Shown here: positions 28,892-38,447 of the stretch, in pieces
Layout: each line of letters begins with the position of its first letter
Numbering within the stretch: position 1 is the stretch's first letter
Origin: Sporotomaculum syntrophicum
GTDB lineage: Bacteria > Bacillota > Desulfotomaculia > Desulfotomaculales > Desulfallaceae
Reading direction: 5' to 3'
Assembly (NCBI RefSeq): GCF_009932395.1
Contig: NZ_LSRS01000006.1
Coordinates: forward strand, 90,173 to 154,172
DNA: 64,000 bases
The notes under the pieces: model-generated
Database searches by the model: none
What the model was told of the DNA's origin: nothing
The model's input: only the letters and a program-made list of their open reading frames with translations
Made by a program: the position numbers and the translations under genes

Positions 28892-29590
28892 TTGCCCCAT
28901 AGTGTAAAATGGCTTGGACACTCCGCGTGTCAAATAACCAGTGCCAGCGGCTGCGTAATTTTAATTGATCCATGGATTACCGATAATCCAAGTTGCCCGG
29001 TTAGTAAGGAAGATATCGGCAAAGTAGATATTATTCTATTAACCCATGACCACTTTGACCATATGGGAACGGATATACCGTATTTGGTAAACGGTACTAA
29101 TGCAGTGGTAATAGCTCAGCCGGAATTAGCTGATGTCCTGCAGGAAAGCGGGGTAAGCGCTGAAAATATTATTTTCGGTATGGGTATGAATATAGGCGGT
29201 CAGGTGGAAGTAGCCGGTGTTAAAATTACTATGACCCAGGCATTTCATTCCGGCACGGCGGGTAGTGCCGTTGGTTTTATTATTATTCTTGAAGACGGCA
29301 AGACCATATACCACGCAGGTGATACAGGTATTTTTGCCGGCATGGAGTTGCTAGGGAAGATTTATCCTATCGACCTGGCTCTTTTGCCCATCGGCAGTGT
29401 ATTTGTCATGGATCCACTGCAGGCCGCTTATAGCTTGACTTTGCTTAAACCGGACAAGGTGATACCAATCCATTATAAAACTTTCCCCATTTTAGTACAG
29501 GATGCAAGTGAGTTTATAGAATTGGCCGGGGATAAAGCTCCCGAGGTGCAAGTGGAAGCTTTGGAGCCAGGCCAGGAGTTATTACTATAA
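28892..29590 (+). CDS. UPF0173 metal-dependent hydrolase
   Basis: Metallo-beta-lactamase-fold protein of 232 residues. Metal ligands are in LLTHDHFDHMG, TQAFHSG, YHAGDTGIFAGM and IPIHYKTFP. Family members have no agreed substrate. Start TTG 28892 lies nine bases after GAAGGAG; an ATG at 28874 precedes that site. Closed by a terminator at 29731-29764. Confidence 0.85.
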   Translation: MPHSVKWLGHSACQITSASGCVILIDPWITDNPSCPVSKEDIGKVDIILLTHDHFDHMGTDIPYLVNGTNAVVIAQPELADVLQESGVSAENIIFGMGMNIGGQVEVAGVKITMTQAFHSGTAGSAVGFIIILEDGKTIYHAGDTGIFAGMELLGKIYPIDLALLPIGSVFVMDPLQAAYSLTLLKPDKVIPIHYKTFPILVQDASEFIELAGDKAPEVQVEALEPGQELLL

Positions 29591-29730
29591 TTTCTAACAG
29601 CAATTAACCGGTAGTGAAATACTTGCTTCCCTGGAAAATACATAACCTCCGGTCAGCAGATATGTAGTTACTACTCAGGGATAATAATGCTAAGCTTCCG
29701 GTGAACTAGACTGTATCAAGAAAAAGATTT

Positions 29731-29764
29731 AAGAACCCGGTCTAGTTTGGCTGGGTTCTTTTAT
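29731..29764. terminator. Bidirectional terminator
   Basis: aagaaccc/gggttctt stem followed by TTTT on the plus side and A-rich on the other; lies between convergent genes. Confidence 0.6.
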
Positions 29765-30372
29765 TCGCTTGCTTCAATTATATGCAGCGGTATCGCTTGA
29801 ACTTCTCGATAGCGGGATTCCTCCTCCACAAAATCTCGGATGCGCGTGTCTTGCAGCATCACTTGCCAGGCGGCAGCTACAGTTTTGATGAATGTGTTTT
29901 GTAACGGCAGGTTATCGGTGATTAGCGGGCAGCCGTAGGGAGTGTCCAGCGTTTCATATATTAGCCATAGATTACCGTCCCGCTGGAGGTGAGGTGTCAG
30001 GGGGAAAAAACGGCAGGCGAGAGGCCGTGCCTTCCGAGGGCATGAACCTGTGCAGCGCACAAAATACACCGGAGTGGGCCAGGATGCCGGGAATAATTGT
30101 TCTATGGGATCCTGAGCCTCCCAAATAAGCCAACTTTCCCTGTGGTTGAACATAACTTCTTCTCCCGGGAATAAATATATGCCCAGGTCATTATCTCTGC
30201 CTGGTTGACAACATGCACGACCGCAAAGGGCGCCGCAGTCTTCCCGCAGCGGCGTGGACTCAGCGGTAAGGTAATAAAGATATTGGTAATCCTTTGGTGT
30301 AAGTATTGTGCCGGGTGTATTACGAATTATGGCATTGAACACTCTAGCAAATTCTCCCTTAAGTGCAAACAT
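29761..30372 (-). CDS. Cysteine-cluster (YkgJ-like) protein
   Basis: A cytosolic protein of about 203 residues. It has the cysteine pattern CGALCGRACC near residue 46 and CTGSCPRKARPLACRFFP near residue 107, typical of Zn/Fe-chelating cluster proteins, plus a later CPL. The usual role is unknown. The start is unclear: ATG 30372 has no strong ribosome site, while GTG 30342 follows AAGGGAG by eleven bases and ATG 30408 has none. Confidence 0.6.
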   Translation of the reverse strand: MFALKGEFARVFNAIIRNTPGTILTPKDYQYLYYLTAESTPLREDCGALCGRACCQPGRDNDLGIYLFPGEEVMFNHRESWLIWEAQDPIEQLFPASWPTPVYFVRCTGSCPRKARPLACRFFPLTPHLQRDGNLWLIYETLDTPYGCPLITDNLPLQNTFIKTVAAAWQVMLQDTRIRDFVEEESRYREVQAIPLHIIEASE

Positions 30373-30527
30373 TGTAATATGCTCGCTGCGCCAAAAACGG
30401 AACGTCATCGTTACAGGTATATCCCCAATAGAATCTACGGGTGGGTCTTAAGCCTAACCCGTACGGAACCTTCCCTATGGCGTGGCGTACCTTAAATTAA
30501 GTTGTAGTATTAGCTACCTCGAATGAT

Positions 30528-32798
30528 TTATGATACTGCAGTTTTAACCTCTTGAGACGCCTCCTGGCTTTCAAAAACCTGATGGTACATTTCCATCGTC
30601 ATCAGTACTGCACGAGGCTTACTGCCTTCAAAGCCACCTACAATGCCACGCTGTTCCATGATATCCACCAGCCTGGCAGCCCGGGAATAACCGATGTGCA
30701 AGCGGCGCTGCAGCATAGAGATCGAAGCAGTGCCGCTTTCAATGAATATTTTGGCAGCCTGGGGCAATAAATCATCATTATCCTCAAATGATACCGCATC
30801 ACCCTCAGGATGTGCTTCGAGCACTGCATCATTGTAAACCGGGCGCGCCTGGTCCTTGAGAAAGTCCACCAGGTTTTCCACATCTTTATCTGAAATGAAC
30901 GCACCCTGAACCCGTACCGGCTTGGCTGCACCCACCGGGTAAAACAGCATGTCCCCTTTACCCAGTAGTTTTTCTGCTCCGCCCATATCCAAGATGGTGC
31001 GAGAGTCGGTCTGGCTGGAGACCGCAAAGGAGATTCGGGAGGGTATGTTGGCTTTGATCAGGCCGGTGATTACATCCACCGAAGGGCGCTGGGTGGCTAC
31101 TACCAGGTGAATGCCTGCTGCCCTGGCCATTTGGGCCAAACGGCAAATGGCATCTTCTACATCTGCCGGTGCCACCATCATTAAATCAGCCAGTTCATCA
31201 ATAATAACTACGATATAAGGAAGTGGGGTTTGTCCCGGCTCCTGCTCAAATTCTCCGAACAAGGCATTATATCGTGTGATGTCCCGTACTCCTGCTGCCG
31301 CAAATAGGTCGTAACGGGTCTCCATTTCCCGTACTGCCCAGCGCAATGCTCCGGCAGCTTTTTTGGCATTAGTGACTACTGGGCTGACCAGGTGGGGGAT
31401 GCCGTTATAGTTGGTTAATTCTACCATTTTTGGATCCACCATTAAAAATTTAACCTCACCCGGGGTGGCTTTGTAAAGGATACTGCAGATTATAGTGTTC
31501 ACGCACACACTCTTGCCCGAGCCTGTAGCGCCAGCAATCAGCAGGTGTGGCATTTTGGCCAGGTCTGCGGTCACTGCCGCTCCTGCGATATCTTTGCCCA
31601 ATGCGATAGTCAACCGGGAACTTGAGCCGGCAAATGTTTTATCCTCCAGCAATTCACGCAGTGCTACGGAGGCGGTTTCACCGTTGGGCACTTCAATGCC
31701 TACCGCTGCTTTGCCTGGTATGGGGGCTTCAATGCGTACTCCAGCGGATGCCATACCTAGTGCTATATCGTCCGCTAAGCCCACTATTTTACTTACTTTG
31801 ACACCCGGTGGCGGCTGCAATTCATATCTGGTAATGGAAGGACCTACGGATACATGAGTAACCCTGGCCTTGATGCCAAAACTGTCCAGGATTTGTTCCA
31901 GTACTTTAATACGTTGATTAACGTCCCGGCCGGCCTGGTAATCTGCCACGTTTGGCAGGGGAGACAGCAGACTGAGCGGTGGCAGGAGATATTCCTGGCC
32001 TTCGGCCTGTGTTTTAGACTGCAGAGCGGGTACGTCATCAGAATGTCCGCCGGGTGAAGCTTCCGGAGACAGCAAGGTTTCAGATACCGCAGCTTCAAGC
32101 GTATCGTTATTGTTAGTTTGTTCAGCCAGGGTACTGGAAGACCGGGAAAGATCAATAATCGGCGGTGTGAACTCTCTGACCAGTCCCTTTTCATCTGCAG
32201 TCTGTGCAGTATCATCGACTTCGGTAAATAAAAAATTAATAATCATGTTGCTTAACCCGGTCGCCATGGCTTTAATCCTGAACCAGCTTTTTAATACCAG
32301 TTCCCTGAGTGATCCTTCAGTGCAAAGGGTTAGACCTACTAAAATAAACAACACGATAAAAACATATGTACCTATGGTGCCAAAACAGTATTTTAACACG
32401 TAACTTAAAATGGCTCCGGATAACCCGCCGCCCTGGCCTGCCAATCCGGCGCTAAATGAATCAGGCATGGGTATGTGCCGGTGCAGGAATATTTGCAGAC
32501 TGCCGAAAAGAAATAGTAGTCCCCAAAAACGGCTGTTTACCCGCCACCGGTTGCGGCTCATCAGTTTCAAGCCAATCGGTATCATTAGCAGCAATAGCAC
32601 CACATAGCCCGACCCGGCCAGCGTTTGCATACCTTTTTTAATTAGTAATCCAACTGTACCAATGGAGCCTACGGTACTTGTAAACAAGCCGGCTATGCCA
32701 ATTAATGATAAGGCAATAAGAGTAAGTCCGGCTATATCCAGCATAATGCCGGGGCCGACTTTGGCTGGCTCAGGTTTGTTTTTTGCTGATTTTGTCAA
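30528..32798 (-). CDS. DNA translocase, FtsK/SpoIIIE family
   Basis: Septal DNA pump of 756 residues. Four to five membrane spans lie in residues 20-165. A linker precedes the motor domain with [16 protein letters not shown] (Walker A), [13 protein letters not shown] (Walker B) and [21 protein letters not shown]. The C-terminal gamma winged helix ([24 protein letters not shown]) reads KOPS/SRS sites. Start TTG 32798 follows AAAGGAGGAG. In spore formers this size and layout is SpoIIIE or its vegetative paralogue; the window alone cannot distinguish them. Confidence 0.92.
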   Translation of the reverse strand: MTKSAKNKPEPAKVGPGIMLDIAGLTLIALSLIGIAGLFTSTVGSIGTVGLLIKKGMQTLAGSGYVVLLLLMIPIGLKLMSRNRWRVNSRFWGLLFLFGSLQIFLHRHIPMPDSFSAGLAGQGGGLSGAILSYVLKYCFGTIGTYVFIVLFILVGLTLCTEGSLRELVLKSWFRIKAMATGLSNMIINFLFTEVDDTAQTADEKGLVREFTPPIIDLSRSSSTLAEQTNNNDTLEAAVSETLLSPEASPGGHSDDVPALQSKTQAEGQEYLLPPLSLLSPLPNVADYQAGRDVNQRIKVLEQILDSFGIKARVTHVSVGPSITRYELQPPPGVKVSKIVGLADDIALGMASAGVRIEAPIPGKAAVGIEVPNGETASVALRELLEDKTFAGSSSRLTIALGKDIAGAAVTADLAKMPHLLIAGATGSGKSVCVNTIICSILYKATPGEVKFLMVDPKMVELTNYNGIPHLVSPVVTNAKKAAGALRWAVREMETRYDLFAAAGVRDITRYNALFGEFEQEPGQTPLPYIVVIIDELADLMMVAPADVEDAICRLAQMARAAGIHLVVATQRPSVDVITGLIKANIPSRISFAVSSQTDSRTILDMGGAEKLLGKGDMLFYPVGAAKPVRVQGAFISDKDVENLVDFLKDQARPVYNDAVLEAHPEGDAVSFEDNDDLLPQAAKIFIESGTASISMLQRRLHIGYSRAARLVDIMEQRGIVGGFEGSKPRAVLMTMEMYHQVFESQEASQEVKTAVS

Positions 32799-33039
32799 AA
32801 CCGGCTCCTCCTTTGGTGCATTATCGAGGAATATCTACTTATGAAGCTTACCATAAAATGGTCAACGGGGCAAGTAAAGTAGCGTAGTGTGGTTAATCAG
32901 CTGTAATCCAAAAGTGAGGGTAAAAATTATTGCATATAATTTTTACATAAAATAATGGCTACTATTAGTTTTTTTGCAGGATATTGACGAAGCATGTCGA
33001 AATATATATTTGTTCATTAGTTACCCCTAATTGATATAC

Positions 33040-33831
33040 TTATTTTTTCGTTTTAAATCCCGCTTGGGATTTTTTTTTGCTTTGACGCAGCATAGATATA
33101 CCCACCGTACCAATAATAATTAAAGTTACGCTAACTAACTGGGCTACTCGAAATGGGCCGAGCATAAGACTGTCGGTGCGCAATGCTTCTATAAAGAAAC
33201 GCCCGGTTGAGTAAAGTATCAGGTATAAAAAGGCAATCTCTCCATCTGTTTTTTTTCGTGGCCATCTCCAGGTTAGGATGGCAAATACCATAAGATCCCA
33301 CATCGATTCGTAAAGAAATGTGGGATGGTAATACTGACCTTCGATAAACATTTGATTTTTTATTAAGGCGGGAAAATGACTAATGAACTGCTCTGTTACC
33401 TGTCTGCCATGGGCTTCCTGGTTGATAAAGTTACCCCAGCGCCCGATGGCCTGTCCTAATATTAAACTAGGCGCAAAAATATCGGCGGTAAGCCAGGGAG
33501 AAAGCTTATTCCGGCGTACATAAAACAATCCGGCCAATAGCCCACCAATAATGCCGCCATGAATGGCAAGCCCGCCATGCCAGATGGCCAGCACTTCCAG
33601 CGGCTCAAGCCGGTAGTTTTCCCAAGTAAACAATACATAATAAAGCCGGGCACCGATAATGGAAGCCGGTATAATTAGGATAACCATATTCAGTATGTGG
33701 TTTGGGTCGATCTTGTTTTGCTGTGCCTTGCGGTAGGCCAGCCATATTCCCAGCATGAAGGCGGTGGCTATAATTACACCGTACCAGCGAATTGCTAGCG
33801 GGCCGAATTGCACGGCGATGGGATTAATCAT
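33040..33831 (-). CDS. lgt: Prolipoprotein diacylglyceryl transferase
   Basis: Membrane enzyme transferring diacylglycerol to the lipobox Cys of prolipoproteins such as the GerMN protein here. The 263-residue protein has seven hydrophobic spans, the conserved HGGLAIHGGIIGG, and the Lgt signature IGRWGNFINQEAHG. Start ATG 33831 follows TTGGAGG; an upstream TTG overlaps that site. Monocistronic. Confidence 0.94.
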   Translation of the reverse strand: MINPIAVQFGPLAIRWYGVIIATAFMLGIWLAYRKAQQNKIDPNHILNMVILIIPASIIGARLYYVLFTWENYRLEPLEVLAIWHGGLAIHGGIIGGLLAGLFYVRRNKLSPWLTADIFAPSLILGQAIGRWGNFINQEAHGRQVTEQFISHFPALIKNQMFIEGQYYHPTFLYESMWDLMVFAILTWRWPRKKTDGEIAFLYLILYSTGRFFIEALRTDSLMLGPFRVAQLVSVTLIIIGTVGISMLRQSKKKSQAGFKTKK

Positions 33832-33950
33832 CAAATAAGCCTCCAACTAAATTTTTTCGTGTATTTTATCATAATGAAGCAAAAAAGGATAATTTGCGGC
33901 CAAAATTAAATCACTGGGTAAGACCAGCGACTTTTGTAAATATTTTTATT

Positions 33951-34208
33951 TTATAAATAAGCATGGCTATAATAATAAAGTAAAATCTGCACCAGCATTA
34001 GAACTGGTATGCCGATGGTAAATTGCAGGTGCTTGGTCTTATGATGCCAGATGTACATGCCCACTAGTGAACCGACGGTTCCTCCAGCTAAGGCAATTAA
34101 AAAAAGAATTTTTTCTGAAACGCGGTAAAGTTGATGCCGGGCGCAGTGCTTATCCCAGCCGAAAAGAATAAATGCTATTATGTTGATAACCAGCAAGTAT
34201 GTATTCAA
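33951..34208 (-). CDS. DUF1294 membrane protein
   Basis: An 85-residue protein with the family motif FGWDKHCARHQLYRVSE between the first helix and LIALAGGTVGSLVGMYIWHHKTKH, plus a third helix. Start TTG 34208 follows AAGGTGAT. Function unknown. Confidence 0.8.
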   Translation of the reverse strand: MNTYLLVINIIAFILFGWDKHCARHQLYRVSEKILFLIALAGGTVGSLVGMYIWHHKTKHLQFTIGIPVLMLVQILLYYYSHAYL

Positions 34209-34430
34209 GATATATCACCTTAATTACTAATTAGTCATTCCCTGGATATTTCCTTTTAACAGAATTAAAGTAAACAATGCATTTTGGCACATAACCATTT
34301 GGGTAGTCCGCTTGCCAGGTTGAATCTTATATGGCATACTGATAATAATTATGCAGGTAAATAATGGTGGTGGAAAACCTGTTAGAGTAAACATGATATA
34401 GCTGTATAAATAAGGGAGAAATTATTCTTT

Positions 34431-35168
34431 ATGATAAGATTAAAAGACATTGTTTTAGTAAGGGATAAAAAGACTATTTTGCAAGTAAAAGACTTCCATT
34501 TGGCTGAAGGGGAGCGTTTGGCGGTGATTGGCCCTAACGGGTCGGGCAAAAGCACTTTAGTAAAGGTGCTTGCGTTGCTGGAACCCCCTACATCCGGAGA
34601 AGTTTTTTTCCGTGGGGAGAAGGTAACGAGCAAGAACAACCTGGCTATTCGAAGACGTATGGCCGTTGTATTTCAGGAACCGCTGCTGCTTAATATCACG
34701 GTGTTTAATAACGTGGCCCAAGGTATGCGTTTCCGGGGTATAGATGCAGAGGAGATACAGCGACGGGTAGAGTATTGGCTTGACCGGTTTGGTATAACGG
34801 CTTTGCGTAATCGCAAGCCTCTAAATTTGTCGGGAGGCGAGGCGCAGCGAGTTAGCCTGGCGCGGGCCTTTGCTTTGGAGCCGGAGGTTATCTTTATGGA
34901 CGAACCTTTTTCGGCATTGGATTTCTACACCCGGATGGAACTTTTGGAGAGCCTGGGCGCACGCTTGGCTGAAACAGGTGCTACTACTGTTTTCGTAACT
35001 CATGATATTAATGAAATTCCTTATTTAACTGATAATGTGGCGGCAATAGACGGGGGCATGATTGCTTATAAAGGCAGATTAGATAGCTTGCTTGCGGGTG
35101 AAGTCGCAACCCCGTCGGTACAGCGACTGTTGCAACCATTTAAAAAGAGTATGCTGCACCTATTATAG
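34431..35168 (+). CDS. ABC transporter ATP-binding protein (tungstate/molybdate-like)
   Basis: A 245-residue ATPase: Walker A GPNGSGKSTL, Q-loop VVFQEPLL, signature LSGGEAQRVSLARAFA, Walker B VIFMDEPFSALD, and H-loop VFVTHDINEI. The short form without C-terminal regulatory domain and the IRRRMAVVFQEPLL segment resemble TupC-type ATPases. No permease or binding protein is adjacent, so the partner must be elsewhere. A TPP riboswitch unit lies downstream but has its own promoter. Start ATG 34431 with AAGGGAG at a rather long spacing. Confidence 0.8.
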   Translation: MIRLKDIVLVRDKKTILQVKDFHLAEGERLAVIGPNGSGKSTLVKVLALLEPPTSGEVFFRGEKVTSKNNLAIRRRMAVVFQEPLLLNITVFNNVAQGMRFRGIDAEEIQRRVEYWLDRFGITALRNRKPLNLSGGEAQRVSLARAFALEPEVIFMDEPFSALDFYTRMELLESLGARLAETGATTVFVTHDINEIPYLTDNVAAIDGGMIAYKGRLDSLLAGEVATPSVQRLLQPFKKSMLHLL

Positions 35169-35265
35169 CACTTAGCATGCATGCATCATATTCACTACAT
35201 AGTAAGTCTGCCGTCTCTAAAAATCTGCTGCTTCAGGTCATACCCGGTTTTGTAAGTAATCTTTA

Positions 35266-35293
35266 TTGACTGCAAGATATAATCATATATAAT
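35266..35293 (+). promoter_or_regulatory. Promoter of the TPP-regulated unit
   Basis: TTGACT at 35266-35271, a 16-base spacer and TATAAT at 35288-35293; transcription would start near 35300, just before the riboswitch. Confidence 0.65.
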
Positions 35294-35313
35294 AGAGAAA
35301 ATAGAATAATATC

Positions 35314-35405
35314 TAGGGGAGCTCATTATATGTGCTGAGAAAGGGCTGTAAGCACCTGACCCATGAACCTGATCGGGGTAATGCCCGCGTAGGGAAGGTA
35401 TAACG
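35314..35405 (+). promoter_or_regulatory. TPP riboswitch (THI element)
   Basis: Classic thiamine-pyrophosphate aptamer: AGGGGAGC, CTGAGAAAGG, GACCCATGAACCTGATC, GGGGTAATGCCCGCGTAGGGAA. The terminator at 35415-35444 follows directly, so TPP binding should cause premature termination ahead of thiN. Confidence 0.95.
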
Positions 35406-35414
35406 GAAATATAA

Positions 35415-35444
35415 GCGCACCTGACCTGCAGGGTGCGTCTTTTA
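35415..35444 (+). terminator. Riboswitch-controlled terminator
   Basis: gcgcacc/gggtgcg stem followed by TCTTTT, between the TPP aptamer and thiN. Confidence 0.8.
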
Positions 35445-35484
35445 TTTCTTCATAATAAAACTTAAAGCGGATGAAGGTGAGTTA

Positions 35485-36132
35485 ATGCGATGTGTAATAT
35501 TAACCGGTGGTACAGTAGCTAATGCACAGTGGCTAGCCGGCATGCTTGCTCAAGCTGACCGGCTGATTTGTGTGGACAGCGGGGCTGAGCATGCTGCTGC
35601 TTTGGGATTTGTTCCTCAAGCTATTGTTGGGGATATGGATTCTGTCGACCGCTCCGTATTGACCAATTTTCGCCGGCAGGGGGTGGAAATTAAGGAATAC
35701 CCAACCGAGAAAAATGACACGGACACTGCCCTGGGTTTGGCTGCGGCGCTGGCCTATGCTCCTGATGAAGTTATCATCCTGGGGGCTACAGGCACTCGAT
35801 TTGACCATACTCTGGCAAATGTACACCTGTTGCGAGTCGCTTTGGAGCATCATGTTTCGGCCAGGATTATCAATGAGTACAATGAAATTAGCCTGGTTGC
35901 ACCGCAGCAGCCCGGCTTAGTTGAGGGTTTACCAGGAGATGTATTCTCATTGTTGCCGCTAACTGAAAAAGTTATCGGCGTGTGTGTACAGGGTGCCTAT
36001 TGGCCTTTACAGAATGCTGTATTTACCATTGGCAATCCGTATGGTGTTAGCAACCGGCTGGCAGGGGATGTTGCAAGCATTACCATTGCCTCAGGATTAA
36101 TGTTGTTGATTAAAGTGACTAATCCTGCTTAA
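35485..36132 (+). CDS. thiN: Thiamine pyrophosphokinase
   Basis: Transfers pyrophosphate from ATP to thiamine to make TPP. The 215-residue protein has VDSGAEHAAALGFVPQAIVGDMDSV (catalytic acidic cluster), EYPTEKNDTDTALGLA and ILGATGTRFDHTLANVHLL, all family signatures. GATGAAGGTGAG precedes ATG 35485. It is the first gene behind the TPP riboswitch, so its own product represses it. Confidence 0.93.
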   Translation: MRCVILTGGTVANAQWLAGMLAQADRLICVDSGAEHAAALGFVPQAIVGDMDSVDRSVLTNFRRQGVEIKEYPTEKNDTDTALGLAAALAYAPDEVIILGATGTRFDHTLANVHLLRVALEHHVSARIINEYNEISLVAPQQPGLVEGLPGDVFSLLPLTEKVIGVCVQGAYWPLQNAVFTIGNPYGVSNRLAGDVASITIASGLMLLIKVTNPA

Positions 36133-36172
36133 ATACCGGTTTAGCTGGCGTAAATGAAAGGAACTGTTACAT

Positions 36173-36472
36173 ATGCCCGTGATTAATGTTAGTTTTCAAG
36201 TTTTGCCCCAGGTGCCTGATGGGGATATTTATAAAGTTGTAGATAAAGCCATTGAAGTGGTGCAGCAATCAGGTGTTCCTTATGAGGTGGGTCCTATGGA
36301 AACTACCATGGAAGGTGAGCTGGATGAACTGCTGGAGATAGTAAAAAGGGCTCAGCAAGCCTGCGTTGACGCGGGGGCAAGCAGGGTGGTCACATTAGTT
36401 AAAATTGATTATAAGCCTGAAGGAGTAACTATGGCGGAAAAAGTAGCCAAGTACAGGCTATGCCTCGACTAA
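36173..36472 (+). CDS. Thiamine-binding protein, MTH1187/YkoF family
   Basis: A 99-residue ferredoxin-like single-domain protein (UPF0045) with ISFQVLPQ-like opening, VPYEVGPMETTMEGELDEL and RVVTLVKIDYKPEG. Family members bind thiamine or its hydroxymethylpyrimidine part in a pocket between subunits. It follows thiN by about 40 bases with AAAGGAAC before the ATG, so it is also under TPP control; probable role is thiamine binding or delivery. Confidence 0.85.
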   Translation: MPVINVSFQVLPQVPDGDIYKVVDKAIEVVQQSGVPYEVGPMETTMEGELDELLEIVKRAQQACVDAGASRVVTLVKIDYKPEGVTMAEKVAKYRLCLD

Positions 36473-36649
36473 ACCGGTTTAGCGGACCGGTCAATACAGG
36501 TGGCAGAATATGGCCTGCGAACTTACTCCCCGGCTTGCGAAGGTGTGTATGCACTTGACGGTAAGCCTGCCTAGACCGCGATGCGCTGCATTATTAACTG
36601 ACCCCGCTTTTCTGGCTTTGAAAAAGAAGATTATGCTAGCTTTACAGGT

Positions 36650-37093
36650 TTAGTGATAAATCGCTTTTTTAATCAGCATCCGCAAGTTAGCGGCAAACCG
36701 TTCATCATCCTCCGGCGTGCGCTTGCGCGGTCCCCTGGTGTGTCTGCCGCCACGGCGCAGCTTAGCTTTGGTTTCCCTTTCCTCCAGCAGAAACACAATC
36801 GTTTCTTCATGAAATACTTTGCCTATTGGTGATAGAGCTGCAGCTCCCTTACCCAGCACCATAGCGGCCAGGCCACCATCCTGAGTTATTACAATATCGC
36901 CCTTAATGGTCATATTCATGACAGCTAAATCGGTTTCCTGGGAAGCATTACCCACAGTGGTATGGTGAGCGGAACTAATATTGTGGTTGAAGCTGGAAAT
37001 GGTGTGCAGGTCGATTTGGTATTCCGTAGCCAAACGCGAACATATGAGCAGCGCATTTTTGGGGCAAGCATCCGCATCAACTATAATTTTCAT
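36650..37093 (-). CDS. YaiI/YqxD family (UPF0178) protein
   Basis: A 147-residue PIN-like protein with the conserved opening [41 protein letters not shown] and [12 protein letters not shown]. Putative nuclease; function unproven. GAGGAG lies rather far upstream of ATG 37093. Convergent with the thiamine unit. Confidence 0.9.
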   Translation of the reverse strand: MKIIVDADACPKNALLICSRLATEYQIDLHTISSFNHNISSAHHTTVGNASQETDLAVMNMTIKGDIVITQDGGLAAMVLGKGAAALSPIGKVFHEETIVFLLEERETKAKLRRGGRHTRGPRKRTPEDDERFAANLRMLIKKAIYH

Positions 37094-37290
37094 GTTCCAA
37101 GTCTTTCTTATCTCCTCATGTTTATTTAATGGTTTTTTTTCACTATAGCATATAAATATTTTTTTAAAAAGATATTGAAATTATCACTTAATTATTATAA
37201 AAGATGTAATTATTTTATTCAAAATGGAAGGAAAAGGCAAATTTATATAGAATAGGAAATTATTATAAACATAACGAGGGGGGATTGGCT

Positions 37291-37830
37291 GTGCTAGTAG
37301 AAGGGGCAATGATTTTGACCTGGCTGGGTGCGGGCGCGGCAGTAGGTTCACTTACAACCTACCGTCTGGTCAATGGTGCGATGAGCCAAGAGAGAGAAGA
37401 AAAATTACGCAATAGTATCGTAGAAAACGAAGCATTGAGCCGGACCAACAGTATCTACCGGGAACGCATAGAACAGTTGGAAAATGCTTTGTTTAGCAAT
37501 GATAAATACTTGGAAATGGCCAGAGAGATTGAGCGGCTGAGCGCTGATAATTTTAAGCTTCGAGGCAGGCTCAGAGATTTGGCCTGTCTGGTAGAGGCAG
37601 AAAAGAAGAAAACTGCCTGGGAACGTGTTGAACGTCTGGAAAAATCCATATTGGATATGCGCCGCCGCTTGGACCACGAACATTACCGCCAGGAGGTAGT
37701 TTACCCCGCTGAATTTATGCCGGCAAGAACTGAAATTGCCGTAACAGCTATGGAACCAACTCCAGTTGAACAGCCAGGCTCAGAAAAACCTAAAAAATGG
37801 GCATCAATACTGAGAGCTAGAAAAATATAA
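37291..37830 (+). CDS. Membrane-anchored coiled-coil protein, unknown
   Basis: A 179-residue protein with one N-terminal hydrophobic helix (ILTWLGAGAAVGSLTTYRLV), then long charged heptad-like helices (about 30-130) and a proline-rich tail. It looks like a membrane-anchored structural protein facing the cytosol. Start GTG 37291 lies about eight bases after GAGGGGGG; TTG 37285 is too close. I recognise no family. Confidence 0.6.
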   Translation: MLVEGAMILTWLGAGAAVGSLTTYRLVNGAMSQEREEKLRNSIVENEALSRTNSIYRERIEQLENALFSNDKYLEMAREIERLSADNFKLRGRLRDLACLVEAEKKKTAWERVERLEKSILDMRRRLDHEHYRQEVVYPAEFMPARTEIAVTAMEPTPVEQPGSEKPKKWASILRARKI

Positions 37831-37986
37831 AAGTGCTTATTGTAATTTAGCTTGTTTTCTCATATTATAGTATTAGGTGCTCATGGAATTGTTTGCGGTG
37901 TTTGTCTTTCCTCTTATGAATAGGCGAAGCAACTGTTAAATGTTCCATCGGGTAACAATAATTCATAAGGGGGACAATTTCAGGGT

Positions 37987-38292
37987 ATGGTTTTTTCGGA
38001 TAAGAATCTGGTTTGTAAAGACTGCGGTGAAGAGTTTGTATTTACAGCTGGCGAGCAGGAGTTTTTTGCTGAAAAGGGCTTCGAAAATGCTCCATCCCGC
38101 TGCCCGGAATGCCGTAGGGCACGTCGCCAGAATAATAACTTCCGTGCTGGTGGTGCCAGGGAAAGGCAGATGTACGAAGTAGTTTGTGATGAGTGTGGTG
38201 CTATGACCAGCGTTCCTTTCAAACCAAACGGCAGCAGGCCAGTATATTGCAAAGATTGTTACCAGTCCAAACGGTCGAGTTCCTGGGCATAA
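37987..38292 (+). CDS. Zinc-ribbon protein
   Basis: A 101-residue protein with three CxxC-type pairs: CKDCGEEFVF, CPECRRARRQ, and CDECGAMTSVPFKPNGSRPVYCKDCY. This double zinc-ribbon layout is a widespread Clostridial small protein (CxxC-x17-CxxC type) of unknown, possibly nucleic acid-related function. A G-rich site lies upstream of ATG 37987 at long spacing. Followed by a strong terminator. Confidence 0.85.
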   Translation: MVFSDKNLVCKDCGEEFVFTAGEQEFFAEKGFENAPSRCPECRRARRQNNNFRAGGARERQMYEVVCDECGAMTSVPFKPNGSRPVYCKDCYQSKRSSSWA

Positions 38293-38330
38293 GTCGTTTA
38301 TGTATTGGGCAAAGGCTATTTAGTTTAAAT

Positions 38331-38374
38331 AACCGGCAGAAGGGGTTTATCCCTTCTTGGCCGGTTTTTTAATT
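38331..38374 (+). terminator. Intrinsic terminator
   Basis: aaccggcagaaggg pairs with cccttcttggccggtt (one bulge) and is followed by TTTTTT. Confidence 0.85.
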
Positions 38375-38447
38375 TTTTTCTTGTGCATGTGAATCCTTAA
38401 TAAGGATAAAATAATAAAAACCTACACCAGATAACGGAGGTCATCAC

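Noticed and set aside
31495-31857. 120-codon plus-strand frame opposite the SpoIIIE gene
   Set aside because: Antisense shadow of the conserved ATPase domain.
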